Shown: piece after piece, positions 10,906 to 23,764 of the stretch
Layout: every line of letters starts with the position of its first letter
Numbering within the stretch: the first letter of the stretch is position 1
Source: Linum tenue
Taxonomy: Eukaryota > Streptophyta > Magnoliopsida > Malpighiales > Linaceae
Assembly (NCBI GenBank): GCA_946122785.1
Contig: CAMGYJ010000008.1
Location: forward strand, 17,137,475-17,201,474
Length of the DNA stretch: 64,000 bases
Reading direction: 5' to 3'
Notes under the pieces: generated by a model
Databases searched by the model: none
The model's input: the letters and a program-made list of their open reading frames with translations, nothing else
What the model was told of the DNA's origin: nothing
Program-made: the position numbers and the translations under genes

Positions 10906-11230
10906 GTCCTGTACACTTTGAGGTCCTTATTTGTCCATTCCTAATTGCAAGATGGGCAGGATTCAATTAGCTAATATGAGAAATTCAATTTTGCATAAGT
11001 AAAACATTAAGACAGCAAACTACGAAACTAAATTGACTATACAAAAGCTGTAAACCATAGATGAATTAAATATTACGATTGAGTGAAGACTAAACTTGGT
11101 TAAAAGGAATAAAGGATCATTCCCTAAGATATGGTTGTTGACCCAATCCACCTCTCCTACGTGTATGAAACTGAATGCTTCAACTCAACAAAAAGTTTTT
11201 CAAGCACTGATATGTTAATGATCATAACGA

Positions 11231-11590
11231 CCATTTTCCAGCAGCCAAACAAAACTCACCACAATTATGGTGAGCTAGAGAGCTGTGTGCGAAGAAGCTC
11301 TTATGTTCAAGGAAACGGGCGGCATTTCTCTGCTTTGGCAGCTTCTTTGTTGGGATGCTCTTCACGAATAGGTGACTTAACTAAATCTTTTGGTTTCGCT
11401 CTATGCATTTTGATTGAGCTTCAATGGAGATGGTATAATTGCCCTTGTTCCCATTGCTCACTTTGATCTAATTGAGGAAGGGTTTTGTAATTCATACCAA
11501 TCATTCTAGTGATTTGAAGAGCATAAAGTTGGTGAAAATCCAGTTCGTTACAATTTTGCAGCAGCCAAACAAAACTCACCACAATTTTGC
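11231..11590. repeat. Pair of about 30-bp direct repeats near the hAT 5' end
   Basis: CAGCAGCCAAACAAAACTCA (then CCACAAT) occurs near 11240 and again near 11560. The copies lie in the non-coding leader of the hAT element and could be subterminal repeats. No gene is recognised between 10945 and 12700. Confidence 0.5.
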
Positions 11591-13970
11591 AATTGAAATA
11601 GACCAAAGAAAAGTAGATAATTGGCGAAGAAGGATTTATATTTACCTCACCACTGTAATTGTTGTTGACCTCCTTGCCAGAAAGTCGAAATATGTGAGCT
11701 TTCCTGCCTTTCTTCTATTTCCCTTCCAATGGCATTGTCGAAACTCGGAAGAAGAGAAAGACAAGAAAATAGAGAACAGGAAGAAGAAAGGCTTAGTTAT
11801 TGAGAGCCCTTCATCTTCAATTCAATCCTCGATAAAGCCATAAAGAGGAGTTGTGAATTGGGGAAGGAGATGAATCGTTAAAGGCACAAGGGTTGGGATG
11901 GTGGGATAGGTTGATGGGTTTTGCGGAGAGAAATCTCTGTGGGAAGATTAGTCGCTTGGGAGTGGGTGTGGATATCAGGGGTGGAGCCAGAATTTAGAAT
12001 TCGGGGGCCGAGAATACTTAATATGTTAATGCAAAAACTAAAAAATTATTACTACCCAAAACATTTTAAAAAGATAATTTTATTTTATTATAAACAAAAA
12101 AATCTTTCACATTAAATTCATTATAAATAGAAAATTAATATAGAATTTTACTATTGTGTTGCACGTTCTGTTTCCACAACTACAAAATGAATGTCTACCA
12201 ATATTAGCGCATAGAAAAAGTTATTCATTATATACCCAAAAGTATCATTATAACGAAAAAAATTATTGAATTAAGAAATTAACAAAGCAAAATATGAAAG
12301 TTAAATGATTCACTTAATTTGTTTAGTCAAATGAAGTATAATATGAAGTAAAATAAAAATTATAAATATTCATCATGTATCTCAATGTGTCACTTAATAA
12401 TATTTTTTAAAATAAACTGTTTGATTTAAACTTAAATTGATTACTTATTTGATGTATACTTAAATTATCTATTTACCTAATAACGCCTTGCCATAAAAGA
12501 GAAAATGGAACCTATAGTTAATTGATGCGGCTGCATAAAAGTGTAAAGAAATTGTATAGAAAAAGTACGCAATCACCGATTAATAAACAGGCTTTCTTCC
12601 GCTCAACCAAATAATATTCCTTGATTTTAACTTGCACGAATCTCATATTACGAGACTTTCGAGATCCCGTGACAAATAGTTGTAATTCATGCATAATAAG
12701 CCAAAATATTATTACGTGACTTTCGAGATTATCGGGGAGGTTCCGACGCCTGATGTAGCTCCACTCTGGTGGATGTCTATCTTTGACTCACAGATGCTTA
12801 ATCAACGAGGCGGAGCAGGTCAGGCGTCAAGATCCATATCTGACCTGTTTAAATGGTGGAGCGGGTCAAGATCCGGCTCGTTCAAATACGGGTCGGATTT
12901 TATCGCCCCATTGCAGGTCGGATCGGATAAAATCCACTAGGGCGGATCCGGTTTGTCATTCCTAGAGGTAATTGCTTCTGTGACTGTCAAATAATGAATT
13001 CGGATAATCACGGATCCCCGTTATCTTGTAGAAACTTTAAATAAATAATATATTAAATAAGTATATTACTAAAAAAACCTCAAATTCATTGAAATGGAAA
13101 CAAAATTCACCAAGTCATTCAGATTCATTAAAAAACAACTTGATTCGAGCTCAAATGCACACATTTTACCCCTCATTTCTTATTCGTTTAGCTTAGTATT
13201 TCATCGTTCCTCGACATATTTCACGCTAGGTTGTGCTTGTTTTGATACATTTCAGATCCTAGCACGTGTGGAAGGGTCGAGGTCAAAAAGTGCCAAAACC
13301 GAAGAAAAGTCTGAAGTCGTAGTAGTGAAGTGAAGGCGTCCCAGGAAACAGCCGCAGTTCACGGCCGGACAAGGCAGTTCATGGTCTCTTAAGACCGTAA
13401 ACATGGACCACAAACCGTGAACATCGAGCAGTCTAGCGAGGTTCGTGAAGTTACTGACGACAAGGCAGTTCACGGTCTCTAAGACTGTGAATTGGGGCCA
13501 TTGACCGTGAACCCAGACGAGTGAAGCGGCACATTTTGGACGACGCTGAGTACACGGACGTGTTTAGGAGTTCACGGCCGTGAACTGGCCAACGCGTTCG
13601 TGAACTGGTTACTTTCGGGCAAATATGAAGACAACATCGCGGAGAGAGAAAGGAGAGCTGGTTTTTGGAGAAGAAACACATTCTTTCTCTAGGGTTTCAA
13701 CCTAAACACCAAAAGGGAGTTCTAGTGTGTGTGTGAGAGAGAGAGTGCTAGAGTGACCTTGGAGCATCATTGGAGGCTTGGGTGGAAGATTCAAGCCTAG
13801 AAGAAGAAGATCTTGAGCTCAAATTTGTAATCCCTCTCTCTCTCTCTAGAAACTCACTCTTTTCTCTTGGGTGTTGTAGATCCCTAACTAATACTTTGTA
13901 ATGACTTGTTTAGATTGAATGATTGTCATTGGGTAGTGATTAATTCAAGAATCGAGGTATTATTCATGTT

Positions 13971-14115
13971 GATTGTGCATGCTCGTGCTTAGCAATCTAA
14001 GGGTTGTGCATGTTTGTGCTTAGCATCCTTAGGTTTGTGCATTTCGGTGCTTAGCAACCTAAGGATTGTGCATAATTGTGCTTAGCACCCTTAGGTTTGT
14101 GCATGTTGATGCTAG
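13971..14115 (+). repeat. 31-bp tandem repeat, about 4.5 copies
   Basis: Units have the form TTGTGCATNNNNGTGCTTAGC followed by AAYCTAAGG or AYCCTTAGG. Successive units alternate between CTAAGG and CTTAGG, so the period could also be seen as 62 bp. Confidence 0.85.
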
Positions 14116-14429
14116 ATATCTAATTAGCCACTTTAACCTAGGTTAATTTAGGACAAACCTCAATGTTGAATTAAGCAAATTTGTTAAACGTGATTAAGCC
14201 GTCCAACCTTGAGTGGAGTGAGGGATTAAGTCAACTACCGATTGTCTAAACCGAGAGGGTCGAGTGACACGGCCTTTCATGCTTACCTCGGTTTAGCAAT
14301 TGAGATTGTGGTCTCCGGCCACATATGCATCCCTCTACGATACGCGTTTACCAGTTTGCATCTAGGTTGGCTGTGATTAAGCCGTTCAAACTCTGATTGA
14401 GGGAGAGACCTAGGCAACCACTAGATCTT

Positions 14430-14610
14430 GTGTGAGAGGATCGATCCCGTGACAAATCGATCCCTAGAGAATCCATCCCGTGACAAATGGATCGCTAGTT
14501 GCTCCTCGTAGCAGTTCCCCTAGACTTGGTGAGTGGATCGATCTCGTGATAAATCGATCGCTAGTGAATTGATGTTGTGACAGATTGATCACTAGTTGCT
14601 CACCCCGAGG
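14430..14610 (+). repeat. Array of ATCGATC...TGACAAATCGATC...CTAGT units
   Basis: Four related units near 14437, 14470, 14527 and 14570. Each contains GATCGATCCCGTGACAAAT or a close variant, with CTAG(A/T) following. It belongs to the same non-coding LTR-like region. Confidence 0.65.
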
Positions 14611-15106
14611 TTCACAACCACCTACGCCTCACGACTTCATTCAATCCAACAAGTCATGGTAGCTATTTAGGGGGAAGCAACTCCTCGGTGAAGCTCCCTT
14701 AGTTAGGATTTTCCTTTATTTACTTTTCCTTGCTAGTTTAGTTTGTACTTTTCTTAGTTCTAAACCCAAAAGTTGTTTGCTAGATAACAACCTAAGCGAT
14801 TAAAGTAGGGGTATATGGACTAACTTAGGTTGACAATTTAAATACTTGCTCTATACTGCACCCGGCTAGAGTTTAAAAACTTGGGCTCTAGTCGGGATTA
14901 ATTTGTGGTGTAGTTTCGTGTGAGTCACAACTTAACTGCAAGCTTGCAACCCATATCCCACCTATAAATAGCAAAGACAATAAGTCAATAACCATTGTTC
15001 AAAAATCAAATTTGAAACAAAACTATAACTAATTATATGGTATCAAACAAGCAACAACCAAACTTCCAATATCCATCAAACAGATTTCAGTCCCATCACA
15101 TTCGTT

Positions 15107-15118
15107 CACTACAAGAAA
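15107..15118 (+). other. CACTA-transposon-like terminus (CACTACAAGAAA)
   Basis: Exact match to the terminal motif typical of plant CACTA (En/Spm) elements. No inverted partner or 3-bp duplication was found, so it may be a truncated end or chance. Confidence 0.3.
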
Positions 15119-15639
15119 CAAATGAGGTGGGAAAATATGAGGAAACGAACACATGCTCAAAATTTGTTATAAATTACTCATGAAAATTCTCTAAATGAAC
15201 ACGTTAGTTTGATAGTCTTTCATATATTTTCTTATAATGTATTAAGCGCCAAGCTAGTCGCTACACTCTCATCAACTCACAGCTGACAAAAAATACCTGT
15301 GTTTACAGGCAAGGCACGAGAGAAGGGGCACAAACTCACAAGAAAGCAACTCCATAGAATGGAAACTAGTCTAGCCCACTATCGAAAGGAACCTAACCTA
15401 TGTCGTAAATAGAAGACAAGACTCAAACAGAAACAGAACCATGGACAGTCATTTAGGGAGAATGGTGATTTCAGCATCTCAAGTTCATGAGCTGCAATTC
15501 ATAAAGCTTTAATAAGTTATGCAGTTCAATGTTCATAACGATATTTAATTGAATCTAACTGCAAGTACCAGCTAACTTAGTAATTAACCCACCATTTACT
15601 TGATCTTCAAAATTTGAATCCTAAATTGTCAGACCGGCA

Positions 15640-17625
15640 AATACTCCTTCCATTTCCTCCATAACAGCCTCTAATTATGCAAAAATAAAGTAAAATGTTA
15701 AATGAGTAAATAGTTGAACTGATAGTAGGAAATAACACATGTATATTGTTAGTTAACTCTTTGCAAGTCTTCCATGATCCAACTGCAGGCACGTATCATG
15801 GCCTCCATAATAGAGTAGTGCAGCCTACTCCGGTAAGAGTCTAATAATCTCCCGCCAGAGCTGATGTTATTGGTATAGACAAAAAGTCCCTTGCAATTGC
15901 TTGCAAAGTGGGATACTTAAGGTCATTTAATTTCCACCACATCAATAGATCAAATTCAGTAGATCGAATACAAGGAAGAAGTTCCTCAGCAAGATAATGG
16001 TCCAACTCAGTAGTAATTAGAGTTGTTTTGCTCTTTTTCCTGTGACTTACAAACAACTCAAAATCAAGATCATTGGCAGAAACAGATGAAACACCACTAG
16101 ATTCCTTTTGAGAACCATATTTCTTTTTAGTGTTCGGTTGGTAATCAAGAATCAAGCCATAAATCATTTGTTTGATATGCTCAGTCACCAAGTTAGTTTT
16201 AATGTTTCCAAATTTCGTAACATAATACTCAATGACATGCAGCTTGTACCTAGGATTTAGAACCACTGAAACTGCCAGCTACAAATTTATATTGTCCCAG
16301 TACTTTGTAAATTTCAACCACATGTTTCCAGCCATTCTAAAAATCACAAGATTAGGATCATCACACAACTCAATCAATTTCAATAGCACATCACAAATCT
16401 TAGGGGAAAATAGATTGCTTGTAGGATATTTGGTACTATAGAAAACAACTAAGTGATCTCACTAAATATTTCCAGTTTCTCAATGACAATGGCAGCAAAA
16501 TCCCATTGATCATAGTAGGAACTGAGGTGTATTGACCATCCCTCTGTCTCAAACGAAAAAACACATCACTTAATCTAATAGCAACATACAGCATGTGATA
16601 AGTAGAATTACGCCTTGTTTGATAATAAAACAACATTTTTTTCCATGAGACAACTTGAGTTGTTTAATAGGTTCAAAGAAATCTGGAGTGTCTTAGGTGT
16701 GGAAGTCCAATACACAACACTCTCCCTGATCAAGTGAATGCCATCTGGAGTATTTCATGTGAACCAGCCTACCATACAACATCAATCATTCATAACAAGT
16801 TCATATTTCAGTTGGAAATCATGGAATCATTAGTGGTACAATTGTCCAAAGTGATTGAGGACAACTTGTCATCAAAATTCCAAGCAAGATGACACTGAAA
16901 CAATCTGTTTGCTAGCCTCTCACTGGAATGAGGGGCAGGGACATAAAAAAACCTTAACATATGCTTTTAAGGTTCAAGAATTGTCAATAAAATGAGCGAT
17001 GACTGCCATATAGCCCCTCCTATGATTTGGGACAGTACACAAATCAATGGTCACTGTAATTCTGCCCATATTACCATAAAAAAACCTTATGGTACTTACC
17101 CTTTTGAATCCGTATAAGGTCAATATATCATTTTTCACTGTATTTCACTATTTTTACAAGGCACATTAACAATGCTAAGAGGATACTCATGGACAAAAAT
17201 CATTGAACACACTTCCTTCCTAGACACATAGAATTGAATTGAGTAGCAGACAGTGGAGGTTTTCTAGTTGGTTTGTAATTAGGGCTAAGAACTTTTTGAG
17301 TACCATCATGTATCTTTTTTATACAAGTTGTGACATGGTTCCTGAGGTGCACGATTCCATTATGAGTATCACCACCAAGTGGTTTCCGATAGTAGCTACG
17401 CCTGGCTTTAATAAACCCATTCACCTTAACCCTAATGTAGTGAGGTCAGACATCACAATTCAATTTACATTCCTCAAGAACTTCTTCGACATTTTCATTC
17501 TCATTACCATTAACCTTAGGCAAGTTACCATCAGGACCAACTTGTTGAAGTTGGTTATTTTGATCACCAATTTCTGGAACAAGAGGTGCATTGACAACAT
17601 TTTCAGATGCACCTTCCATCTTATA
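15640..17625 (-). pseudogene. Second hAT transposase, decayed
   Basis: Minus-strand order follows the family. The BED-finger remnant is at 17424-17200 (GGDTHNGIVHLRNHVTTC). FFYVPAPHSSERL and LDNCTTND are near 16960-16840. LNPRYK with the following helical segment is at 16266-16130. The C-terminal dimerisation motif ELDHYLAEELLP ... FDLLMWWKLND ... YPTLQAIARDFLSIP is at about 16000-15880. The dimerisation region is still open over 141 codons, while the centre is full of stops. It differs clearly from the hAT copy at 5-13 kb, so it is a separate insertion. Ends and target duplication were not located. Confidence 0.82.
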
Positions 17626-17639
17626 TAAGCAAGACTATA

Positions 17640-19850
17640 GAATAATCAGGTACATTGTCCCTATTTCCTAACCCTAAGGTCTAATTCATTCAAAAGAAAT
17701 TAAGTAGACCTTTGCTAACCTGGAATTTGGAGAGGGGGTTCTGATGTCTAGGCTGCATACGCTGGACTGATTGCTGGGGCAACGATACGAACTGAAAAAA
17801 TCAAACAAGCAAAAGTAAGGAACTGATGGTTGGTGGAGTGATACGAGACTAGAAGAATAACTGAGTAAGGAACTCAGTTTGCCTTGGGTATGCAGATGAT
17901 GATGATGATGATAAAACTGAAGTGGTGAAGCCTGGAATGTACTAATGAAGTTAATTTATAGGCCAAGATGAGTGAAATTGAAAGTGAAGGAAGAAATATC
18001 AAAACAAAAGAATTTAAAAAACTTATCTCAATATCTAAATTATTGCAACAATGAGGAACGATAAATCCCAATATCATCAAATCAAAACTTGGGACAGTCG
18101 TTTTTTGGATTTGCATGTTGTTCCTTGCATAATGACGACCCTAATTGGTCAATTAAGAGGATAATGATGATATAGGAGCAATAATCAAAGGACAAACAAC
18201 CTGGATTGAGACGAGTTTATGGGGAATATGTGAAATAGCTTATATGAAGTGAATGAGCAGAGCGCGATCGAGAGAAAAGATAGAACAATGGGTTCTCTTA
18301 TTTGACAATTGCGGATTAGGGTTTCCCCAACCCTCACTAAAGCCATACATACAATGGATAAATCGACATCATTTTAGGCAACAGGGTGGGGTCGGGTGGA
18401 TATCGCCGACTCCATCACCATCTGACATCCGCAACCCATGGATATGTCAATTGTTCATAAAAAACGGACTGTTACATTCGGGCGGGTTTTTGGTGGGTAC
18501 CCACGAATTGACTTTACAATGCCAAGCTTACTTTCAAACAACAACCTACTTCTTACGACTACGAAATAAATGCAATAAAACTAACAACACTATTAGACTT
18601 CCACACGAGAGGAGAGCTTTGCAAAAGGGTGATTTCTCATTCTTTAGACTCATCCTATTTATACTATTATCCATGCTTGGCCATCAAGATGCGTTAGTTG
18701 GCATCCATGTTTGGTAGCTTGTGGTGAGGGAAACTCTATAATGATTATTTTCCCTCTTTCAATGGATTTTTTTCTTAGGGATTGTTTGCTTTAAAAAATT
18801 TGTGTTTTAAGTTTTGTAAATTTTTGAATTTATTATTGATTTGAAAGAGTTTATTATTTGTTTACTCATTTTTTATCATGGATTTATAGCTTTTTGCACC
18901 ATAGTTGCACAAATTTGCCTTCTATCAACCAAACCCCAAATGAAATGTGGGCTTTGCAAATCCATTTGTGTTTCATTTTTTGACCCAACAAACAATAGAA
19001 TTATTCAAATCCATGATGCTTGATATTTGGGCGTCAATTCCATCGCCCCAAAAAACACCTTAATTTGCCTGTGTATTATCATTTCTTTATCTCTATGTAT
19101 AGTTAATGATAATGGAAAGAAAATATGCCAACTTTTACTTCAGTTCTTCAATGTGAAAGTGATTTTTTGAATCACCAATATATTTTCTATTATTTATTTT
19201 ACCCTTGAAACAACTACTAACATCAAGCTTGCTTTGATCCTACAAGTAGTTAATTACTCTTACATGCCTTAGTAGTTCAGGAACTTAAAAGACCTAGGAC
19301 AATAACACACTCCCCCTCCCCCTGTTGGTGAAAACTAAAAACCAAGATTTAGAGGCTCAAAAGTATAATATCAATTATACAGACCTTAACCAGGTTAATC
19401 ATTCTCGAAATCCAAGTAAGAGCTTATCTCTTTTGCTCTTAGGAGATGGATGTAACTTTTTTTCATTCATAGAGAGCAAAAGAGATAGTTAGGGCTGATT
19501 TCGTCAAACAACAAAACTTCCAATAGGGTATCTTGTGACTATATATAAGATTATTAATCCTCATTCATACAGAAAAGCTTATTTCCCTCCAAAGCAAGTG
19601 CTAGTTATTGACTAAGGTGTTAGAGAAACCCTTGCACAGAAAATTGCCGAGGAGACTCTTTGTATGTCCGTTAGAGCACACAACGACATGCGTAAACCGA
19701 TTACATGTATGTTGAGGTATTTCTCTTAAACTTAATGTTAAAGGTCAATAACTTACAAAATTAGCTTAGCACTAATAATAACTTACCCATGTTTTAAGAG
19801 AGAGAAACTCAACTTATAACCAAAAATATTTTTTGAGGGGAGCTCTCCCC
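17640..19850. other. Intergenic stretch, only weak repeat signals
   Basis: Contains a short GATGAT run near 17897. GC-rich GGGTCGGGTGGATATC-like sequence at 18380-18500 resembles hAT subterminal DNA. A pyrimidine block at 19310-19322, read on the minus strand, looks like a polypurine tract before TGTTATTGTCC, as in copia 3' ends. None is strong enough to define an element. No gene is seen; the 154-codon open frame at 18253 has no recognisable domain. Confidence 0.4.
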
Positions 19851-20980
19851 TCTCTCCTCGGTTTTTGGTAGTGGTTGGGAAAAATCTAGCTTGCTGTAGT
19901 AACTACGGTGGTAGCCGCTTGCTTGGAGAATCAGAATATGTCTTGGCATCGCCTGGGACGCAATAAGACGACCCCTATCCTCCCACGAGAAGGGTTGGAT
20001 GGTGGATCAAACAAAGCTTCCCTGTCCGCGACCGACTACATAGGTCTTGACCAGGTCTGATGATCATCTGTCCACTTCGTTGAACATCAACGATCAGGAA
20101 ATAGGGTTGCGAAGAGGAAGTTCAGACTTGTCCTGACAAAAGACGAGACTACGGTTTTGGAGAAAACTATTCACAAACGACATAAAAAGTCGGAGAAAAA
20201 GGATGTCGATTTAAGATCCCATCGTCGACGGAGATGGAAAGTGAGGACGTGGCGTTTGTCTTCCCCTAGCCCTCCATCCAGACAGGCTCTGGTCGACAAG
20301 ATAAATTCACCCATCTTTGGATATGAAAAAGGGGTCCCCTTCTCCAGAAGGAAGGATCCAGTGGACTGTGGCTTTTGCCAAATCTGGCGAGCAGCCGCTG
20401 GTTGGCGCTCAACCTGAATGGGCAATCCACGGGGGACTCTCCGCAAAACGCGTCCGTCCAAACCCCTCCCCGATAATGTAGGGATTCTGCCTAACAATAT
20501 CGAAACTCCTTCTCCAATCGGGAATCCTTCTCCCAGTAAACTACTACTTCTCCCTTCCCTTGTTAACACACACATCCTAGGGCAACAACGACTCTCCTTC
20601 TGCTATAAATTGCCCAGCCCTAGCCTATGTACTCTCGCACAACATAAGCAAGGAGTGAAATCTTTGGCGGCTGGAAGAGACAAAAGCTCCCCTAGGTGGT
20701 GTCCAAACTCAGGTATTCCATCCCTTCCTTTTGGTTTGCTCACTACTCATCTGAGTATTTGCGTAACAAGTATTCTTGCACGGGCCCCTGTGACTCTACG
20801 AAGGAGGCTGGTGGTGCCGACCAGTGAATGATCAATGCCGACTAGTTAATAGTGTTGTTGACTCGCCTTGCTTGCAAGTGTGTATGATGGCTCACATCTA
20901 CACTTATCAGGTCGTGCAATTTTCCCTGGAGGAGGTTTAGTCCACAAAAGTATAAAATCTCCCACTCACTCCTCGGTCGA

Positions 20981-22936
20981 CTATTCACTGATAGTAGAGT
21001 CACGGTGATGGAGCTGCATGAAGCATTGACCACTCTGTGGCAAGTAAAGGAGCGGTTCCGAGTTATACTGGCCAAGTTTGGGCTTTTTGAATTTATTTTG
21101 CCCGATGAAGAAACAAAGAATTGGGTGCTGAAGCGCACACCATGGGTAATCAAAGATAAACTGCTCCACCTACTATCGTGGACCCAAAACATCATGAAGA
21201 AAACATTTGATGACCTTCCCATAGCGCCCTTCCGGGTCCAATTATGGGAGATATATGAGGATTGATTTACCCGAGAGTTTGGGAAGAAGATGGTGAATCC
21301 CACTATCAGGAAAGTCCTGGAGGTTGGTGTCTTTGTCTGTTAGGACATGGGTCGCTACTTTGTGAAATTCGGGGCCTTAATTGACTTCTCCAAACCCTTG
21401 CGATCCCAGATCTTGGCGGCTAGTGATGACACTGGGTGCTTCTGGGTTAGCCTGAAGTATGAGCATCTCTCCAACTTCTGCTTCCAATGCGGATTTGTGG
21501 GACACTTCTACCGGGAGTGCACTTTTGATCCTCCATCACGAAAAGAAAAGTTTGGTCCTCATATGTCCAATAAGAAATTAGGGACTAAATTTATGTGGAG
21601 GAAGATAGGAGGCAAACTTTTTGCAGAGCGATCAACTCTGTCTGGATAAACAAAAATGTGCGAGAAAATAGAGTTGTTTTATGCCATGAGGGGGATCCGC
21701 TAGCGCATACTGTGAAACAGGACTATTGTCGTGCAAAAAATTGATGCACCTAACCACGAGCGACAGAGAGTGTACTCGAGGCCAACATTATCTTTGGGGC
21801 TTCTCGCTGGCGAAGTCTCCCAAAATGATGCTGGAAAAGAATGGTCGAAGGCAGACCCCTCGAAAAGCTGCGGGTGGTAAATTTCGGAATGATGGCCCCT
21901 CTCGCTCTCGTTCAGACCCAGCTGTTGGAAATTTAAGGGAGAAGCATGCGTGGAAGGAGCATCATCTTGAGCATAGAGACTATTTGGAGGAGTCCCTTGC
22001 GAACAATATGGATAGACAAACATCAATTGGTGGGGATGGTGCGTATGACACTCTCACTACCCAACCTCCAATCCGACGTTGTTAGCTAGTGCTCCCTCAT
22101 TCCGATGAGGAGATTCCCTCACAACTACCTGACATGAACACATTTGGTGGCAATAACTCAGGCCAGGGAAAGCAGGGGACACGCAGACTGATTAAGCTGG
22201 CGGAGAAGGCGGCCAAGGGAGGTCTGAGTGGAAAGGGAAAAGGAAAAAAGAAGATGATTGAGGAACACTCACCATCCTCACTTCGCGGCCACCAAATCTG
22301 ACATCAAAATCAGCTACATAAACCAAATAGCAAAAGGTATCCTGTAAACAATCTGTGAGGATCGAATATGCATTTTCAGCTGAAGTGATGGAGCCAAACG
22401 GCAGTGCGGACCCTCCTCAAGTCGATCCTTCCTCGCCATACCAAAGGCGGAGCCCACCGGCTCAGTCAAAGATTACATTTGCTAAACCAACACTTGATTT
22501 GGTGGATTCACATGCCTCACTATCGAAGAATGAGGAACAATGCTTTGAAATAAGGAGTCTTCCTTAGTCGGCAAATCCGATCCCTACTCGCGGCTCCAAT
22601 GGGAGCCAAGTGCGCAAGGTGGTTGCAACATTTGAGGCGGGAATGGTGATAAACGATGGTCAAGGTTTGGTGGAGGAAATGGATCATGGCACGAATCTGA
22701 TACTCGACGATTATGGTTCAAACATTGCAGATGCTAGGACGGGAGGACGTAAGTGGCCTATCCGTGAGCTGAAAGAGGACATTGGTGACAATCCAACTCC
22801 CAAGAAACAGTGTATCAAAGAAGAAATTCAAAAAGAAAAGGTGGACGATGCACCCTGGAGTGACCCCAAGTGGATAAATGAAGATTCTAGATTGGAATGT
22901 GAGAGGAATTGGACCATCCCTCACCTTCCAAATTGA
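20981..22936 (+). pseudogene. LINE ORF1 (DUF4283 / zinc knuckle), broken
   Basis: The DUF4283 region lies at 21008-21265 (ELHEALTTLWQVKERF, WVLKRTPWVIKDKLLHL, PFRVQLWEI). After a stop the frame resumes at 21347. It reaches a C-x2-C-x4-H-x4-C knuckle in FCFQCGFVGHFYRECTFD near 21478-21530. The segment to 22936 is the usual low-complexity ORF1 tail, broken by several stops. ORF1 proteins of this type bind element RNA. Confidence 0.78.
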
Positions 22937-23600
22937 TGGTGGTTTAGCTCATTCGAATAAGCCGGACCTTGTCTTTTTTTCCGAAACAAGGTCGTGCAGG
23001 TGAGTAGTATCTCGCAATATGCGGGGTTTAGGTTTTGCTTTGTCTCATTGTTTCTTTGAAGATGCAATTCATATGGTGGTTTAGTAGCTGTTTGGTCCCC
23101 CGGAGTTGATGCTTCGGTGTTTTTTTCATTCCAACTTCTCTATTTGTATACAAATTAATGAAGGTGGTGTTTATTACGTTGTGGTGTGTGTTTATATGAG
23201 TTGTGATTTTCTAATAAGAGCCACTCAATTGGCTCAACTTCGCGACATCTGTGACGCAATCCAATTTCCTTACGTGGTCATCAGTGATTTCAATGCAACG
23301 ATTAACGAGCATGAAAAGGATGGGGGAAACCCTTGGAATATGGCCAAATCAATGGACCTACGTAATTTTGTTCATGATCTTGGACTCTATGACCCGGGAT
23401 TCCAAGGCGACCAGTTCACTTGGACAAATAAACGTATGGGTTCTGCCTGTATTAGGGAGAGGCTCGACGGAGCTCTATGTTCCCAAACTTGGATTGATTA
23501 GTTCCCTGACACCCTAGTTAAACATTTCACAGACCAGGGATCTGATCATCGCGCTCTCCTCCCGTCCGACAATCCTTACATGAGGCATAGTCGACCCCTT
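22930..23600 (+). pseudogene. LINE apurinic-type endonuclease domain, broken
   Basis: The start motif PDLVFFSETR is near 22960. Around 23270-23300 comes VVISDFNATINEHEKDGG, the catalytic D-F-N segment. Then follow DLGLYDPGFQGDQFTWTNKR and RERLDGALCSQTW near 23380-23495, and QGSDHRALL near 23535. The last carries the S-D-H catalytic motif. A TAG at 23500-23502 and other stops interrupt the frame. Confidence 0.82.
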
Positions 23601-23764
23601 TTCCGATTTGATGCTCGATGGGCAGATAATCCTGAGGTCAAGGCTATGGTAAGTTATATCTTGACGGAGGAGTATCAGGGGACTCCAATGTACCAGCTTT
23701 GGTAGAAGCTGAAAAAGCTGCGTCACTTACTTTATGAATGGAGCAGGACGGGTACCATCGATGG

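Larger units (their letters stand above)
5119..12964. mobile_element. Full-length hAT element, interrupted by a solo LTR
   Basis: The left end TACTGATGACAA (5119-5130) and right end, read inward, TAGGAATGACAA (12964-12953) match at 9 of 12 positions and resemble the TAGGGATGNCAA ends of plant hAT elements. Flanks GAGTTAAT (5111-5118) and GAGGTAAT (12965-12972) are a 7/8 match to an 8-bp hAT target duplication. Both ends have GC-rich subterminal sequence of the GACCCG/CGGGTC type. The transposase runs on the minus strand from 10905 to about 6000. Removing the solo LTR leaves about 5.6 kb, a normal size for an autonomous hAT element. I cannot exclude another insertion between 11000 and 12700. 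Confidence 0.72.
12973..15100. mobile_element. LTR/leader-like sequence of a large gypsy-type element
   Basis: Non-coding, with features usual in Athila/Ogre-type LTRs: repeated GTTCACGGTC / TTCACGGCCGTGAAC palindromes at 13350-13600, CT/GA tracts near 13735 and 13840, and short repeat arrays at 13971-14115 and 14430-14610. I could not find convincing TG...CA ends or a target duplication, so boundaries and family are uncertain. No gag or pol remnant is visible. Confidence 0.4.

Noticed and set aside
11960..12010. CAGGGGTGGAGCCAGAATTT as the left end of another hAT element
   Set aside because: It resembles a hAT terminus, but no inverted partner or 8-bp duplication was found, and it lies inside the defined hAT unit.
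18253..18717. 154-codon open frame as a gene
   Set aside because: No domain, no promoter or splice context, and its middle is hAT-like GGGTGGATATC repeat sequence.
19302..19330. Purine tract and TGTTATTG as a copia 3' end on the minus strand
   Set aside because: No second LTR, no duplication and no coding remnant nearby, so kept only as a remark.
20157..20831. Open frames on both strands as host genes
   Set aside because: They overlap on opposite strands, lie at the LINE 5' end and show no domain.
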